64,000 bases of DNA, taken from NCBI GenBank assembly GCA_033675265.1, contig JAUJYZ010001326.1, forward strand, positions 209,501 to 273,500. Direction: 5' to 3'. Shown piece after piece: positions 1 to 13,200 of this stretch. The translations under genes were made by a program, and so were the position numbers. Numbering within the stretch: the stretch's first letter is position 1; each line of letters begins with the position of its first letter. Under the pieces are notes generated by a model. It made no database searches and was not told where the DNA came from. It saw only the letters and a list, made by a program, of their open reading frames with translations. Source of the stretch: Actinostola sp. cb2023 (lineage: Eukaryota; Cnidaria; Anthozoa; Actiniaria; Actinostolidae).

Positions 1-218
1 TTTAAGGTATATGCATTTGCTAAAACCGGAACAAACATCTAAAGATTTTAATCTCAAAAGCTCTGAATTTCAGCTGCTTCCTCTGGGTCAGCTTATTCAG
101 TAATATCATGATCCATGGGAGGTGGATAAATTTCAACCATAATTTCAGTTCTTCCCTTTTACCATAATATTTTATAAAACTTCAACTTTACCATAATATT
201 TTATAAAACTTCAAATAC

Positions 219-3200
219 CTTATCATCTGCTTGGTACTCTCTGTTCAATGGGTCTGTATGACTGTAGGCACCTGATGCTGAAGCACCTCTTCCACCTTCT
301 TGATCTTCATGTACTGCAGGTGTAGACACACCACTAACAGGAGGTAAGGGGCCATCTTGATTTGTCTCTCTGTTCAATGGGTCTGTATGACTGAAGGCAC
401 CTGATGCTGAAGCACCTCTTCCACCTTCTTGATCTTCATGTACTGCAGGTGTAGACACACCACTAACATGAGGTAAGGGGTTATCTTGATTTGTCTCTCT
501 GTTCAATGGGTCTATATGACTGTAGGCACGTGATGCTGAAGTACCTCTTCCACCGTCTTGATCTCTATGTACTGCAAATGTAGAAACATCACTAACAGGA
601 GGTAAGGGGTCATCTTGATTTGTCTCTCTGTACATTGGGTCTATATGACTGTAGGCACGTGATGCTGAAGCACCTCTTCCACCGTCTTGATCTCTATGTA
701 CTGCAAATGTAGAAACATCACTAACAGGAGGTAAGGGGTCATCTTGATTTGTCTCTCTGTACATTGGGTCTGTATGACTGTAGGCACGTGATGCTGAAGC
801 ACCTCTTCCACCGTCTTGATCTCTATGTACTGCAAATGTAGAAACATCACTAACATGAGGTAAGGGGTCATCTTGATTTGTCTCTCTGTACATTGGTTCT
901 ATATGACTGTAGGCACGTGATGCTGAAGCACCTCTTCCACCGTCTTGATCTCTATGTACTGCAAATGTAGAAACATCACTAACAGGAGGTAAGGGGTCAT
1001 CTTGATTTGTCTCTGTGTACATTGGTTCTATATGACTGTAGGCACGTGATGCTGAAGCACCTCTTCCACCGTCTTGATCTCTATGTACTGCAAATGTAGA
1101 CACATCACTAACATGAGGTAAGGGGTCATCTTGATTTGTCTCTCTGTACATTGGTTCTATATGACTGTAGGCACGTGATGCTGAAGTACCTCTTCCACCG
1201 TCTTGATCTCTATGTACTGCAAATGTAGAAACATCACTAACATGAGGTAAGGGGTCATCTTGATTTGTCTCTGTGTACATTGGTTCTATATGACTGTAGG
1301 CACGTGATGCTGAAGTACCTCTTCCACCGTCTTGATCTCTATGTACTGCAAATGTAGACACACCACTAACAGGAGGTAAGGGGTTATCTTGATTTGTCTC
1401 TCTGTACATTGGGTTTGTATGACTGAAGGCACCTGATGCTGAAGCACCTCTTCCACCGTCTTGATCTCTATGTACTGCAAATGTAGAAACATCACTAACA
1501 GGAGGTAAGGGGTCATCTTGATTTGTCTCTCTGTGCATTGGGTCTGTATGACTGTAGGCACGTGATGCTGAAGCACCTCTTCCACCGTCTTGATCTCTAT
1601 GTACTGCAAATGTAGAAACATCACTAACAGGAGGTAAGGGGTCATCTTGATTTGTCTCTGTGTACATTGGTTCTATATGACTGTAGGCACGTGATGCTGA
1701 AGCACCTCTTCCACCGTCTTGATCTCTATGTACTGCAAATGTAGAAACATCACTAACAGGAGGTAAGGGGTCATCTTGATTTGTCTCTGTGTACATTGGT
1801 TCTATATGACTGTAGGCACGTGATGCTGAAGCACCTCTTCCACCGTCTTGATCTCTATGTACTGCAAATGTAGACACATCACTAACATGAGGTAAGGGGT
1901 CATCTTGATTTGTCTCTCTGTACATTGGTTCTATATGACTGTAGGCACGTGATGCTGAAGCACCTCTTCCACCGTCTTGATCTCTATGTACTGCAAATGT
2001 AGAAACATCACTAACAGGAGGTAAGGGGTCATCTTGATTTGTCTCTCTGTACATTGGGTCTATATGACTGTAGGCACGTGATGCTGAAGCACCTCTTCCA
2101 CCGTCTTGATCTCTATGTACTGCAAATGTAGACACATCACTAACATGAGGTAAGGGGTCATCTTGATTTGTCTCTGTGTTCAATGGGTCTATATGACTGT
2201 AGGCACGTGATGCTGAAGCACCTCTTCCACCGTCTTGATCTCTATGTACTGCAAATGTAGAAACACCACTAACATGAGGTAAGGGGTCATCTTGATTTGT
2301 CTCTGTGTACATTGGTTCTATATGACTGTAGGCACGTGATGCTGAAGCACCTCTTCCACCGTCTTGATCTTTATGTACTGCAAATGTAGAAACATCACTA
2401 ACAGGAGGTAAGGGGTCATCTTGATTTGTCTCTGTGTACATTGGTTCTATATGACTGTAGGCACGTGATGCTGAAGTACCTCTTCCACCGTCTTGATCTC
2501 TATGTACTGCAAATGTAGAAACATCACTAACAGGAGGTAAGGGGTCATCTTGATTTGTCTCTGTGTACATTGGTTCTATATGACTGTAGGCACGTGATGC
2601 TGAAGTACCTCTTCCACCGTCTTGATCTCTATGTACTGCAAATGTAGAAACATCACTAACAGGAGGTAAGGGGTCATCTTGATTTGTCTCTCTGTGCATT
2701 GGGTCTGTATGACTGTAGGCACGTGATGCTGAAGTACCTCTTCCACCGTCTTGATCTCTATGTACTGCAAATGTAGAAACATCACTAACAGGAGGTAAGG
2801 GGTCATCTTGATTTGTCTCTGTGTACATTGGTTCTATATGACTGTAGGCACGTGATGCTGAAGCACCTCTTCCACCGTCTTGATCTCTATGTACTGCAAA
2901 TGTAGAAACACCACTAACATGAGGTAAGGGGTCATCTTGATTTGTCTCTGTGTACATTGGTTCTATATGACTGTAGGCACGTGATGCTGAAGTACCTCTT
3001 CCACCGTCTTGATCTCTATGTACTGCAAATGTAGAAACATCACTAACAGGAGGTAAGGGGTCATCTTGATTTGTCTCTCTGTGCATTGGGTCTGTATGAC
3101 TGTAGGCACGTGATGCTGAAGTACCTCTTCCACCGTCTTGATCTCTATGTACTGCAAATGTAGAAACATCACTAACAGGAGGTAAGGGGTCATCTTGATT

Positions 3201-6200
3201 TGTCTCTGTGTACATTGGTTCTATATGACTGTAGGCACGTGATGCTGAAGCACCTCTTCCACCGTCTTGATCTCTATGTACTGCAAATGTAGACACATCA
3301 CTAACATGAGGTAAGGGGTCATCTTGATTTGTCTCTGTGTTCAATGGGTCTATATGACTGTAGGCACGTGATGCTGAAGCACCTCTTCCACCTGCTTGAT
3401 CTTTATGTACTGCAAATGTAGAAACATCACTAACATGAGGTAAGGGGTCATCTTGATTTGTCTCTGTGTTCAATGGGTCTATATGACTGTAGGCACGTGA
3501 TGCTGAAGCACCTCTTCCACCGTCTTGATCTCTATGTACTGCAAATGTAGAAACACCACTAACATGAGGTAAGGGGTCATCTTGATTTGTCTCTGTGTAC
3601 ATTGGTTCTATATGACTGTAGGCACGTGATGCTGAAGTACCTCTTCCACCGTCTTGATCTCTATGTACTGCAAATGTAGAAACATCACTAACAGGAGGTA
3701 AGGGGTCATCTTGATTTGTCTCTGTGTACATTGGTTCTATATGACTGTAGGCACGTGATGCTGAAGTACCTCTTCCACCGTCTTGATCTCTATGTACTGC
3801 AAATGTAGAAACATCACTAACAGGAGGTAAGGGGTCATCTTGATTTGTCTCTCTGTGCATTGGGTCTGTATGACTGTAGGCACGTGATGCTGAAGTACCT
3901 CTTCCACCGTCTTGATCTCTATGTACTGCAAATGTAGAAACATCACTAACAGGAGGTAAGGGGTCATCTTGATTTGTCTCTGTGTACATTGGTTCTATAT
4001 GACTGTAGGCACGTGATGCTGAAGCACCTCTTCCACCGTCTTGATCTCTATGTACTGCAAATGTAGACACATCACTAACATGAGGTAAGGGGTCATCTTG
4101 ATTTGTCTCTCTGTGCATTGGGTCTGTATGACTGTAGGCACGTGATGCTGAAGTACCTCTTCCACCGTCTTGATCTCTATGTACTGCAAATGTAGAAACA
4201 TCACTAACAGGAGGTAAGGGGTCATCTTGATTTGTCTCTCTGTGCATTGGGTCTGTATGACTGTAGGCACGTGATGCTGAAGCACCTCTTCCACCGTCTT
4301 GATCTCTATGTACTGCAAATGTAGAAACATCACTAACAGGAGGTAAGGGGTCATCTTGATTTGTCTCTCTGTGCATTGGGTCTGTATGACTGTAGGCACG
4401 TGATGCTGAAGTACCTCTTCCACCGTCTTGATCTCTATGTACTGCAAATGTAGAAACATCACTAACAGGAGGTAAGGGGTCATCTTGATTTGTCTCTCTG
4501 TGCATTGGGTCTGTATGACTGTAGGCACGTGATGCTGAAGTACCTCTTCCACCGTCTTGATCTCTATGTACTGCAAATGTAGAAACATCACTAACAGGAG
4601 GTAAGGGGTCATCTTGATTTGTCTCTCTGTACATTGGTTCTATATGACTGTAGGCACGTGATGCTGAAGCACCTCTTCCACCGTCTTGATCTCTATGTAC
4701 TGCAAATGTAGAAACATCACTAACAGGAGGTAAGGGGTCATCTTGATTTGTCTCTGTGTACATTGGTTCTATATGACTGTAGGCACGTGATGCTGAAGCA
4801 CCTCTTCCACCGTCTTGATCTCTATGTACTGCAAATGTAGACACATCACTAACATGAGGTAAGGGGTCATCTTGATTTGTCTCTGTGTTCAATGGGTCTA
4901 TATGACTGTAGGCACGTGATGCTGAAGCACCTCTTCCACCGTCTTGATCTCTATGTACTGCAAATGTAGAAACACCACTAACATGAGGTAAGGGGTCATC
5001 TTGATTTGTCTCTGTGTACATTGGTTCTATATGACTGTAGGCACGTGATGCTGAAGTACCTCTTCCACCGTCTTGATCTCTATGTACTGCAAATGTAGAA
5101 ACATCACTAACAGGAGGTAAGGGGTCATCTTGATTTGTCTCTCTGTGCATTGGGTCTGTATGACTGTAGGCACGTGATGCTGAAGTACCTCTTCCACCGT
5201 CTTGATCTCTATGTACTGCAAATGTAGAAACATCACTAACAGGAGGTAAGGGGTCATCTTGATTTGTCTCTCTGTGCATTGGGTCTGTATGACTGTAGGC
5301 ACGTGATGCTGAAGCACCTCTTCCACCGTCTTGATCTCTATGTACTGCAAATGTAGAAACATCACTAACAGGAGGTAAGGGGTCATCTTGATTTGTCTCT
5401 CTGTGCATTGGGTCTGTATGACTGTAGGCACGTGATGCTGAAGTACCTCTTCCACCGTCTTGATCTCTATGTACTGCAAATGTAGAAACATCACTAACAG
5501 GAGGTAAGGGGTCATCTTGATTTGTCTCTCTGTGCATTGGGTCTGTATGACTGTAGGCACGTGATGCTGAAGTACCTCTTCCACCGTCTTGATCTCTATG
5601 TACTGCAAATGTAGAAACATCACTAACAGGAGGTAAGGGGTCATCTTGATTTGTCTCTGTGTACATTGGTTCTATATGACTGTAGGCACGTGATGCTGAA
5701 GCACCTCTTCCACCGTCTTGATCTCTATGTACTGCAAATGTAGAAACATCACTAACAGGAGGTAAGGGGTCATCTTGATTTGTCTCTGTGTACATTGGTT
5801 CTATATGACTGTAGGCACGTGATGCTGAAGTACCTCTTCCACCGTCTTGATCTCTATGTACTGCAAATGTAGAAACATCACTAACAGGAGGTAAGGGGTC
5901 ATCTTGATTTGTCTCTCTGTGCATTGGGTCTGTATGACTGTAGGCACGTGATGCTGAAGTACCTCTTCCACCGTCTTGATCTCTATGTACTGCAAATGTA
6001 GAAACATCACTAACAGGAGGTAAGGGGTCATCTTGATTTGTCTCTCTGTACATTGGGTCTATATGACTGTAGGCACGTGATGCTGAAGCACCTCTTCCAC
6101 CGTCTTGATCTCTATGTACTGCAAATGTAGAAACATCACTAACAGGAGGTAAGGGGTCATCTTGATTTGTCTCTGTGTACATTGGTTCTATATGACTGTA

Positions 6201-8171
6201 GGCACGTGATGCTGAAGCACCTCTTCCACCGTCTTGATCTCTATGTACTGCAAATGTAGAAACATCACTAACAGGAGGTAAGGGGTCATCTTGATTTGTC
6301 TCTCTGTACATTGGTTCTATATGACTGTAGGCACGTGATGCTGAAGCACCTCTTCCACCGTCTTGATCTCTATGTACTGCAAATGTAGAAACATCACTAA
6401 CAGGAGGTAAGGGGTCATCTTGATTTGTCTCTCTGTTCATTGGGTCTATATGACTGTAGGCACGTGATGCTGAAGCACCTCTTCCACCGTCTTGATCTCT
6501 ATGTACTGCAAATGTAGAAACATCACTAACAGGAGGTAAGGGGTCATCTTGATTTGTCTCTGTGTTCAATGGTTCTATATGACTGTAGGCACGTGATGCT
6601 GAAGCACCTCTTCCACCGTCTTGATCTCTATGTACTGCAAATGTAGAAACATCACTAACATGAGGTAAGGGGTCATCTTGATTTGTCTCTGTGTTCAATG
6701 GTTCTATATGACTGTAGGCACGTGATGCTGAAGCACCTCTTCCACCGTCTTGATCTCTATGTACTGCAAATGTAGAAACATCACTAACAGGAGGTAAGGG
6801 GTCATCTTGATTTGTCTCTGTGTACATTGGTTCTATATGACTGTAGGCACGTGATGCTGAAGCACCTCTTCCACCGTCTTGATCTCTATGTACTGCAAAT
6901 GTAGAAACATCACTAACAGGAGGTAAGGGGTCATCTTGATTTGTCTCTCTGTACATTGGTTCTATATGACTGTAGGCACGTGATGCTGAAGCACCTCTTC
7001 CACCGTCTTGATCTCTATGTACTGCAAATGTAGAAACATCACTAACAGGAGGTAAGGGGTCATCTTGATTTGTCTCTCTATTCAATGGGTCTGTATGACT
7101 GTAGGCACCTGATGCTGAAGCACCGGCTCTTCCACCCTCTTGATCTTTATGTACTGCAAATGTAGACACATCACTAACAGGAGGTAAGGGGTCATATGCA
7201 TTTGTCTCTCTATTCAATGGGTCTGTATGACTGTAGGCACCTGATGCTGAAGCACCTCTTCCACCCTCTTGATCTTTATGTACTGCAAATGTAGACACAT
7301 CACTAACAGGAGGTAAGGGGTCATATGGATTTGTCTCTCTATTCAATGGGTCTGTATGACTGTAGGCACCTGATGCTGAAGCACCTCTTCCACCCTCTTG
7401 ATGTTTATGTACTGCAAATGTAGACACATCACTAACAGGAGGTAAGGGGTCATATGGATTTGTCTCTCTATTCAATGGGTCTGTATGACTGTAGGCACCT
7501 GATGCTGAAGCACCTCTTCCAACCTCTTGATCTTTATGTACTGCAAATGTAGACGCACCACTAACAGGAGGTAAGGGGTCATATGGATTTGTCTCTCTGT
7601 ACATTGGGTCTATATATCTGTAGGCACCTGATGGTGAAGCACCTATTCCACCTTCTTGATCTTTATGTACTGCAAATGTAGACACATCACTAACAGGAGG
7701 TAAGGGGTCATATGGATTTGTCTCTCTGTACATTGGGTCTATATATCTGTAGGCACCTGATGCTGAAGTGCCTCTTCCACCGTCTTGATCTCTATGTACT
7801 GCAAATGTAGAAACATCACTAACAGGAGGTAAGGGGTCATCTTGATTTGTCTCTCTGTTCAATGGGTCTGTATGACTGTAGGCACCTGATGCTGAAGCAC
7901 CTCTTCCACCTTCTTGATCTTTATGAACTGCAACTGTAGACACACCACTACCAGGAGGCAAGGGGTCATCTTGATCTGTCTCTCTGCTTATTGGGTCTGT
8001 ATGACTGCCAGAAGACAATGGATTGTAACTACCTGCCCGACTCTCAGCTCCATTTCCAGCATGACTTCCAGGACATCTAGAGAAGATTTCTGCATAGGTT
8101 TTCCCAGCTTCTTGTTCCCATTTCTCATGTTTGGTTTGCTGTCTATCTCCTCCAGGGTCATCATTCGACAT
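219..8171 (-). CDS. Giant 43-residue tandem-repeat exon, copy 1; probable N-terminal exon of an RNF213-like gene
   Basis: An uninterrupted reading frame of about 2,650 codons. It starts at an ATG (8169-8171) with a good context (A at -3); a TTG nine bases upstream is in frame but is not a plausible start. A leader of about 50 residues beginning MSNDDPGGDRQQTK is followed by exactly 60 units of 43 residues (129 bp). Each unit contains YSH(I/T)(E/D)PM, ETNQDDPLPP, VSTFAVHRDQ and GGRGASAS. There is no signal peptide or membrane segment, and the composition (G, S, D, P, R) predicts disorder. The frame can run to a TAA at 201-203, but an AAG|GTATTT splice donor at 219/218 is conserved in the second copy at 42296, so the frame probably continues in an exon left of the window. 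The function of the repeats is unknown. Assignment to an RNF213-like gene rests on the second copy lying directly upstream of such a gene. Confidence 0.65.
240..8010 (-). repeat. 129-bp coding tandem repeat, about 60 units
   Basis: The period is exactly 129 bp throughout; a single unit near 7120 carries one extra codon. The first and last few units resemble those of the 16-unit array at 42296-44557 (SGAYSHTDPLNRE type). About 50 central units are homogenised to a different type (SRAYSHIEPMYTE or SRAYSHTDPMHRE). Blocks of units recur in the same order, for example 3995-4612 and 5027-5644, offset by 1,032 bp or eight units. This is the pattern left by unequal exchange in the middle of an array. 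Confidence 0.95.
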
Positions 8172-8240
8172 GTTTACCAAGAATAGCTCACATCATGCCA
8201 TTCATACAATGGTTTCTAAGTAACAAGAACATGACAGGTA

Positions 8241-8250
8241 CCTTATATAG
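8241..8250 (-). promoter_or_regulatory. TATA-like box of repeat exon, copy 1
   Basis: The minus-strand sequence CTATATAAGG lies 70 bp upstream of the ATG. The same box lies at the same distance upstream of copy 2 (44627-44636). Conserved position suggests a core promoter and makes the repeat exon a first exon with a 5' leader of about 40 nt. Confidence 0.5.
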
Positions 8251-9010
8251 TGCCTTATGGAAGCAAGGGAACGATTATAGGGACAGAAAAAAGACATATT
8301 CCTTCATAACTTTAGATGGCTGAGATAGAGTATTAGTATAAGGGTATACATATAGGAGCAGAAAGGGGAGAGTATTGAAGTGATGAAGGAGAGCAAATAT
8401 TCAATTGAGAACGAAAATATTGTAAAACCACAAGGGCGGAAACAGGGGGTCAGGACCCCCCTTTTGTTCCTTTTTTTATTTATTTTTGTCAGCATGCACA
8501 GAAAAGAGGACAAGATCTCAACTATTTCACCTTGTCCCGCCTATCATGGTTCAGCAAGACAACTTGTACCAGTCAGAATAAAGCAAACCAAAAAATTAAC
8601 AACCAATAAAACGGGTTATACATTTTGCTCGGAGTTCATTTGAAAAAAATTTGTATTTGCATTTATGATTTTGACAAACGAGTTTCACAGAGTTCAAACA
8701 TGTTATGCCAAATGCCATGCTTTCAACTTTTGTTTGCCATGCCATGTTCTTCTGTTTCACTTTTTAAATTACAAAAGAAAACAATACGAAAGGAAAATGA
8801 GTAACAAAGACAATACGCTTTAAAAAAATGTGTTTGGGAGTGCATTTATAAAAACTCGTTATTGCATTTGGGATTTGGATTTTTTTTTGCGTTTGCATTT
8901 CATGTGTGTTGTGCGCTTTATTCTGACCAACACTGTACAAGAACTTGTGAACAAGCTTAAATTTTCTTTTTTTCTTACTGAACTCCCCTACTACTGGGAG
9001 CAACAGTGTG

Positions 9011-9420
9011 AAATAGGTGTGAAAAGTATGTGAAAATATCTAACACATTTCACATGTTCTTTCACATGCTTTACATGTGAAAAAGCATGTGAAAAAGCAT
9101 GTGAACTGGTGTCCTCCTTTTCACATGGTTATAGAACATGTGAAATAAGTGTGAAAAGCATGTGAAAATATCTAACACATTTCACACGTTCTTTCACATG
9201 CTTTACATGTGAAAAAGCATGTGAAAAAGCATGGTTATAAAGCATGTGAAATAAGTGTGAAAAGTATGTGAAAATATATAACACATTTCACATGTTCTTT
9301 CACATGCTTTACATGTGAAAAAAGCATGTGAAAAAGCATGTGAACTGGTGTCCTCCTTTTCACATGGTTATTAAAGCATGTGAAATAAGTGTGAAAAGTA
9401 TGTGAAAATATATAACACAT
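9011..9420. repeat. Left CACATG/CATGTG subterminal array
   Basis: About 3.5 copies of a unit of roughly 115-125 bp, each holding several TCACATG and CATGTGA motifs. The array resumes at 13082-13200 after the inserted Harbinger element. Confidence 0.85.
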
Positions 9421-9742
9421 TAGGGTTTTCCGATTTAGCAGCTATTTGACCAATTTGGCGATATTATTCCAATGTGTTAACTGTTATAGAATTTAAGTAA
9501 TATCGGTTAAGATGGGTTTCAGTACATATTCACTTAGGCCTCGTAAATGTAATCGATTCGCATATTAATTTCGAAAACGTAATATTCTATTGTGGACAAC
9601 ACTAACATGCATGCATAACAACAACTGTATTGGAAACGTTAACCTCATAACATTTCATAACAACATTTGCGGCGGATGGTATTTTCTGGAATTTTTGACT
9701 AGTAAGCTATAAATGTACGTGCAAATTACCCATCCCCTAGAA

Positions 9743-9918
9743 TTTCATTCATTCATTCATTCATTCATTCATTCATTCATTCATTCATTCATTCATTCAT
9801 TCATTCATTCATTCATTCATTCATTCATTCATTCATTCATTCATTCATTCATTCATTCATTCAGTCAGTCAGTCAGTCAGTCAGTCAGTCAGTCAGTCAG
9901 TCAGTCAGTCAGTCAGTC
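9743..9918. repeat. (ATTC)n then (AGTC)n microsatellite
   Basis: About 120 bp of ATTC repeats change abruptly to about 55 bp of AGTC repeats, a compound tetranucleotide array. Apparent proteins across it (FIHS and SVSQ repeats) are artefacts. Confidence 0.95.
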
Positions 9919-10329
9919 ATTCATGAATTCATTCATATTATTTATTTACAAAACTTCCACCATACAAAATGAAATATTAAAATCTCAAATTCCTTAGAGA
10001 ATAATTCTAAGATGAGTAGTTAGTGGTCAAAACCAACTAGAATGCGCCTACATGAGCTAGAAATAGCACATACTTCAATTGACAAACGAGCATTTACTTT
10101 TATTCATTTTATTTTCAATTTCAGAAAATAAATATTTCACATTGTTTCTGCATGTTTGCACCTAGCGCCTGTTTACAAATTTGTCAGTGATGTGCGGGAT
10201 TGCGGAGAAATTATACAAGCGCGCTCAGTCAATTTCTTAGAAAAACGACGAAAAACGTTGTGATTATAACTCCTTAATTTGCATAATACTTCTGCAATCC
10301 CGCACCTCAGGAAATAATAAAAAAATAAT

Positions 10330-11255
10330 CCGACTCGGAAGACTCGACCATTCCTTTAGTCCACTTCTTTAGCGCACGGCTGTGATCTTTTGCTGCGGTA
10401 CTGGCCAAACGTATCATTTCTGGCATGGCTTCAAGAACTTCGTCGAGTTTCTTCTTCTTGTTCGACTTGTCGCTGCGGGCACTTTTTGGTCCTCGTTATC
10501 GGTATCGTTTAGGCCGACCATGATTCCCTCTCGACTTCTCTGCTGCTGAATACCAAGATATCTTTTATCCTTTTTGGCAATAGTTTGGGCTGCTTCTTCC
10601 CAGCTGCCTTCGTCTTCGCAGGTATCCCAGTCAACATCGTCCTCCTTAAACGAGGGAACAAACTCCTCGTCTGCTCTCGTTTTAGATGTGCTTGATTCGG
10701 AACTTCGCCGAAATGTGCTGCATGTTAGTAAATTTTAAAAGTATATTTAAACTACAACTGAACCTGTATCAATGTTTGTCATAGTGTATTAAAAGTAGAT
10801 ATTGTTACCTTGTTTTGTCCAAAGTCTTCTGAGAAAGCTTCCGAACTCTTTCTATTGCGGCTTTGCGGTTAGTAGTACTGCTGCCCATGCCGTCTTCACT
10901 TGCCTTTCGGTAGTACTGCTGCCCATGCCGTCTTCACTTGCCTTTCGGTAGTACTGCTGCCCATGCCGTCTTCACTTGCCTTTCGGTAGTACTCACCAAG
11001 TTCTTCTCCAAGGACTTCGTGGTGCCGTGACATGATAGCTACGATAGCTTTAAAATATCGGCTATATTTTTGCATTCCTTCGCCAAGCAGCATTTTCTCT
11101 ACCGGGGTACTTCGTACTTTCGGAGTACTGACATTCTTCTTTCCGCTGGTCGATGGACCCATGTACTTATTTTCACTAGGTTCAGGAGAATGTGGTACTT
11201 CAACCACAGTTTTGCTCATGGCTGCTCTAAGGAAAATATTGTCTTCTTTATCCAT
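10330..11255 (-). pseudogene. Degraded second gene of the Harbinger element
   Basis: The first part (about 10896-11255) reads MDKEDNIFLRAAMSKTVVEV onward and is rich in Ser, Lys and Glu. A plausible intron follows (donor AAG|GTAACA near 10809, acceptor ATGCAG near 10722). A second stretch (10330-10720) encodes an acidic segment with DDVDWDTCEDEGSWEEAA, then loses frame near 10445. Positions 10870-10990 hold three tandem copies of a 38-bp sequence; 38 is not a multiple of three, so the triplication disrupts the frame. Position opposite a Harbinger transposase suggests the DNA-binding partner protein of that superfamily, but I do not see a clear Myb/SANT motif. Confidence 0.4.
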
Positions 11256-11939
11256 ATCTCAGCGGTTTCGTCAGAAAACTCCGGTAGGTACGTTGTCGAT
11301 ATCTGCATCCAAAAACTGAGGGCTACACATTTTGAACCACGTCTTTTTATAGTTACAGCAGTACGTGCATTACACCATTCCATTCCACATTCACAATGAC
11401 ATGAAAGAAACGTTGCACAATTGTATATTAAGAATGTATTTTTCTTTGTCATCCTGATAGTGTTAAGCCTAGGCGTCAAATGTGCACTTTTTGGCATGCA
11501 TTTTATTTGGGAATGCAAAAATATTGCACACACTTTGTACATGCCAGCGCACTGAAGGTGATGAATTCAAATTTTCCTATCACTAAAATTTCAGTCATGG
11601 ATAGAGGGCCTCCACCTTTTCCGAATTTCACTGTTCCTATTCTAAATACATGTTTGTTGGTTCTCAATGTTGCTTGTACAAATTCACCAAACCAAGCTAT
11701 GCCTCTATATTTTCCTCCTCTGATAAATTTGATCGCCACCATTGCTTATATCTTACGATTTTTGTCTTCTCGAAATCCACTCCTACAAGTACTCTTTCCA
11801 GGCGCGGTCTTTCGCAGAAACGTTGGAAATGATGTATGGCACCAGTTGGAGAAAGACCCAAGAAAGTTTTGGTACGCAAGTGGAGATACAAGCCAATCGT
11901 TGGATAGAGTTGTACAGGCTATAGCTGCAGAAGTAGTGA

Positions 11940-12303
11940 AGCCTCGGATGTTGCCAAGAATGCCCATTTCTAGAAGACAACGAAGCTGCATTCTTGATGT
12001 AAGGAATAGAGTTCTTCTTGTTGTTATTTGGCTTCGAAATTATCCAACATACCATTCAATAGCATCCATTTTTGGTATAAGTAAAAGCACACAGAATTGC
12101 AAGAAATCGTCGCCAAAGAAATGCAAACCGGAAGCTAAGGCAACTAAGAGTGAAAATTGAACACACAATCGGTGCGTTGAAAGTTTACCAATCAGTTTCT
12201 CAAGTTTTCAGGCAAAAGCGTAGGTTCCTACCTATTGTTGTTGCGACATGTGGTTTGTTATCAAACAGGCGGAAACTGTTAATTGCACGAGCACGGGGAC
12301 CAT
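11940..12303 (+). pseudogene. Harbinger-type DDE transposase remnant lacking its catalytic core
   Basis: Residues reading RNRVLLVVIWLRNYPTYHSI then ASIFGISKST form the helix-turn-helix typical of HARBI1/DDE_Tnp_4 transposases. After a frame change at about 12090 the C-terminal end follows (IEHTIGALKVYQSVSQVF, then FLPIVVATCGLLSNRRKLLI, stop at 12301-12303). The region between them, which should hold the DDE catalytic residues, is missing. Related sequence may extend upstream to about 11820. The element cannot move on its own product. Confidence 0.7.
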
Positions 12304-12485
12304 AATGTATAGAATAGAGGTAGTAATATTTTGTATTGCAAATATTTCATGTTGTATAATTAGCACGCATGATATGCGATTGTTGTTCTGAATAAACTTT
12401 CAGTTGTCAATCTCAATTTACTGTTTTTTCATTTAAAACATTCCCGTAGTTTTCTTAATGTCCTTAATTTTCACAATCTTTAGTA

Positions 12486-12885
12486 GGCCCTGTCCACACT
12501 ACTCCGTTTTCGTTTGAAAACGCATACTTTTTTATGCGTTTTTACCGAGCATCCACACTAAAACGATCGAAAACGGAGATGTTTATCTATTAAAACGGAG
12601 ACTTTCGAAAACGCAGGTCTATCGTTTTAGTGTGAACGGCAAAACGGAACTTCCTAGTCAGAAACTCACAACTCAGCCCCAGTTCGGCTGGAGCATGCGT
12701 ATTGAACAGAAAAAAACGGCCGAGCAGAACCTGTTGACGAAAACGCATCTTTGGATCATTGTTTTCATCCACTAGTGTGGACGGTCGAAAACGATGTGAA
12801 AACGCTAGTGTGGACGCAGAGCTTTTTATCCGTTTTCGGTCAAAGGAAAACGGAGGTTTACAAAAACGGATTAGTGGACGGGGCC
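12486..12885. mobile_element. 400-bp MITE, GGCCC termini
   Basis: The ends GGCCCTGTCCACACTA and TAGTGGACGGGGCC are inverted repeats flanked by the 6-bp direct repeat TTAGTA (12480-12485 and 12886-12891). The interior is rich in AAAACG/CGTTTT motifs. It sits inside the Harbinger element, so it is the youngest of three nested insertions. Confidence 0.8.
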
Positions 12886-13200
12886 TTAGTAGTGGTCTAT
12901 ACATAGTTAACTGTGGTATATATTAGCGCCTCTTTGAATTCTCTTGGACAAAACAATGGCCCCGTATAATAACAATGCTAATGATTTTTTGTTTAATTTG
13001 TTTGTCGAACAAAGCGTTTTCAAAACAATGGATGTGTCTGGCAATAATTTTGCCTAGGCCGCTAAATCGGAAAACCCTATTTCACATGTTCTTTCACATG
13101 CTTTACATGTGAAAAAAGCATGTGAAAAGCATGTGCGTCAACTGGGGTTCTCCATTTCACATGGTATAACATACTGCATGAGCATGTGAATTTCATGTGA

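Larger units (their letters stand above)
9422..13078. mobile_element. PIF/Harbinger-like transposon, internally deleted
   Basis: Inverted termini AGGGTTTTCCGATTTAGC at both ends, flanked by a 3-bp duplication ATT (9419-9421 and 13079-13081). The target is a unit of the surrounding array; intact units at about 9053, 9178 and 9287 read aacacatttcacatg and show the unoccupied sequence. It carries remnants of a DDE transposase on the plus strand (11940-12303) and of a second gene on the minus strand (10330-11255), the usual two-gene plan of the superfamily. A microsatellite (9743-9918) and a 400-bp MITE (12486-12885) lie inside. Confidence 0.8.

Noticed and set aside
641..6031. Repeated 76-205 codon minus-strand frames rich in MTPYLLLVMFLHLQYIEIKT inside the large array
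   Set aside because: They are alternate-frame shadows of the 129-bp repeat; a period divisible by three keeps other frames open too.
9713..9997. Frame encoding FIHS and SVSQ repeats
   Set aside because: It is a compound tetranucleotide microsatellite.
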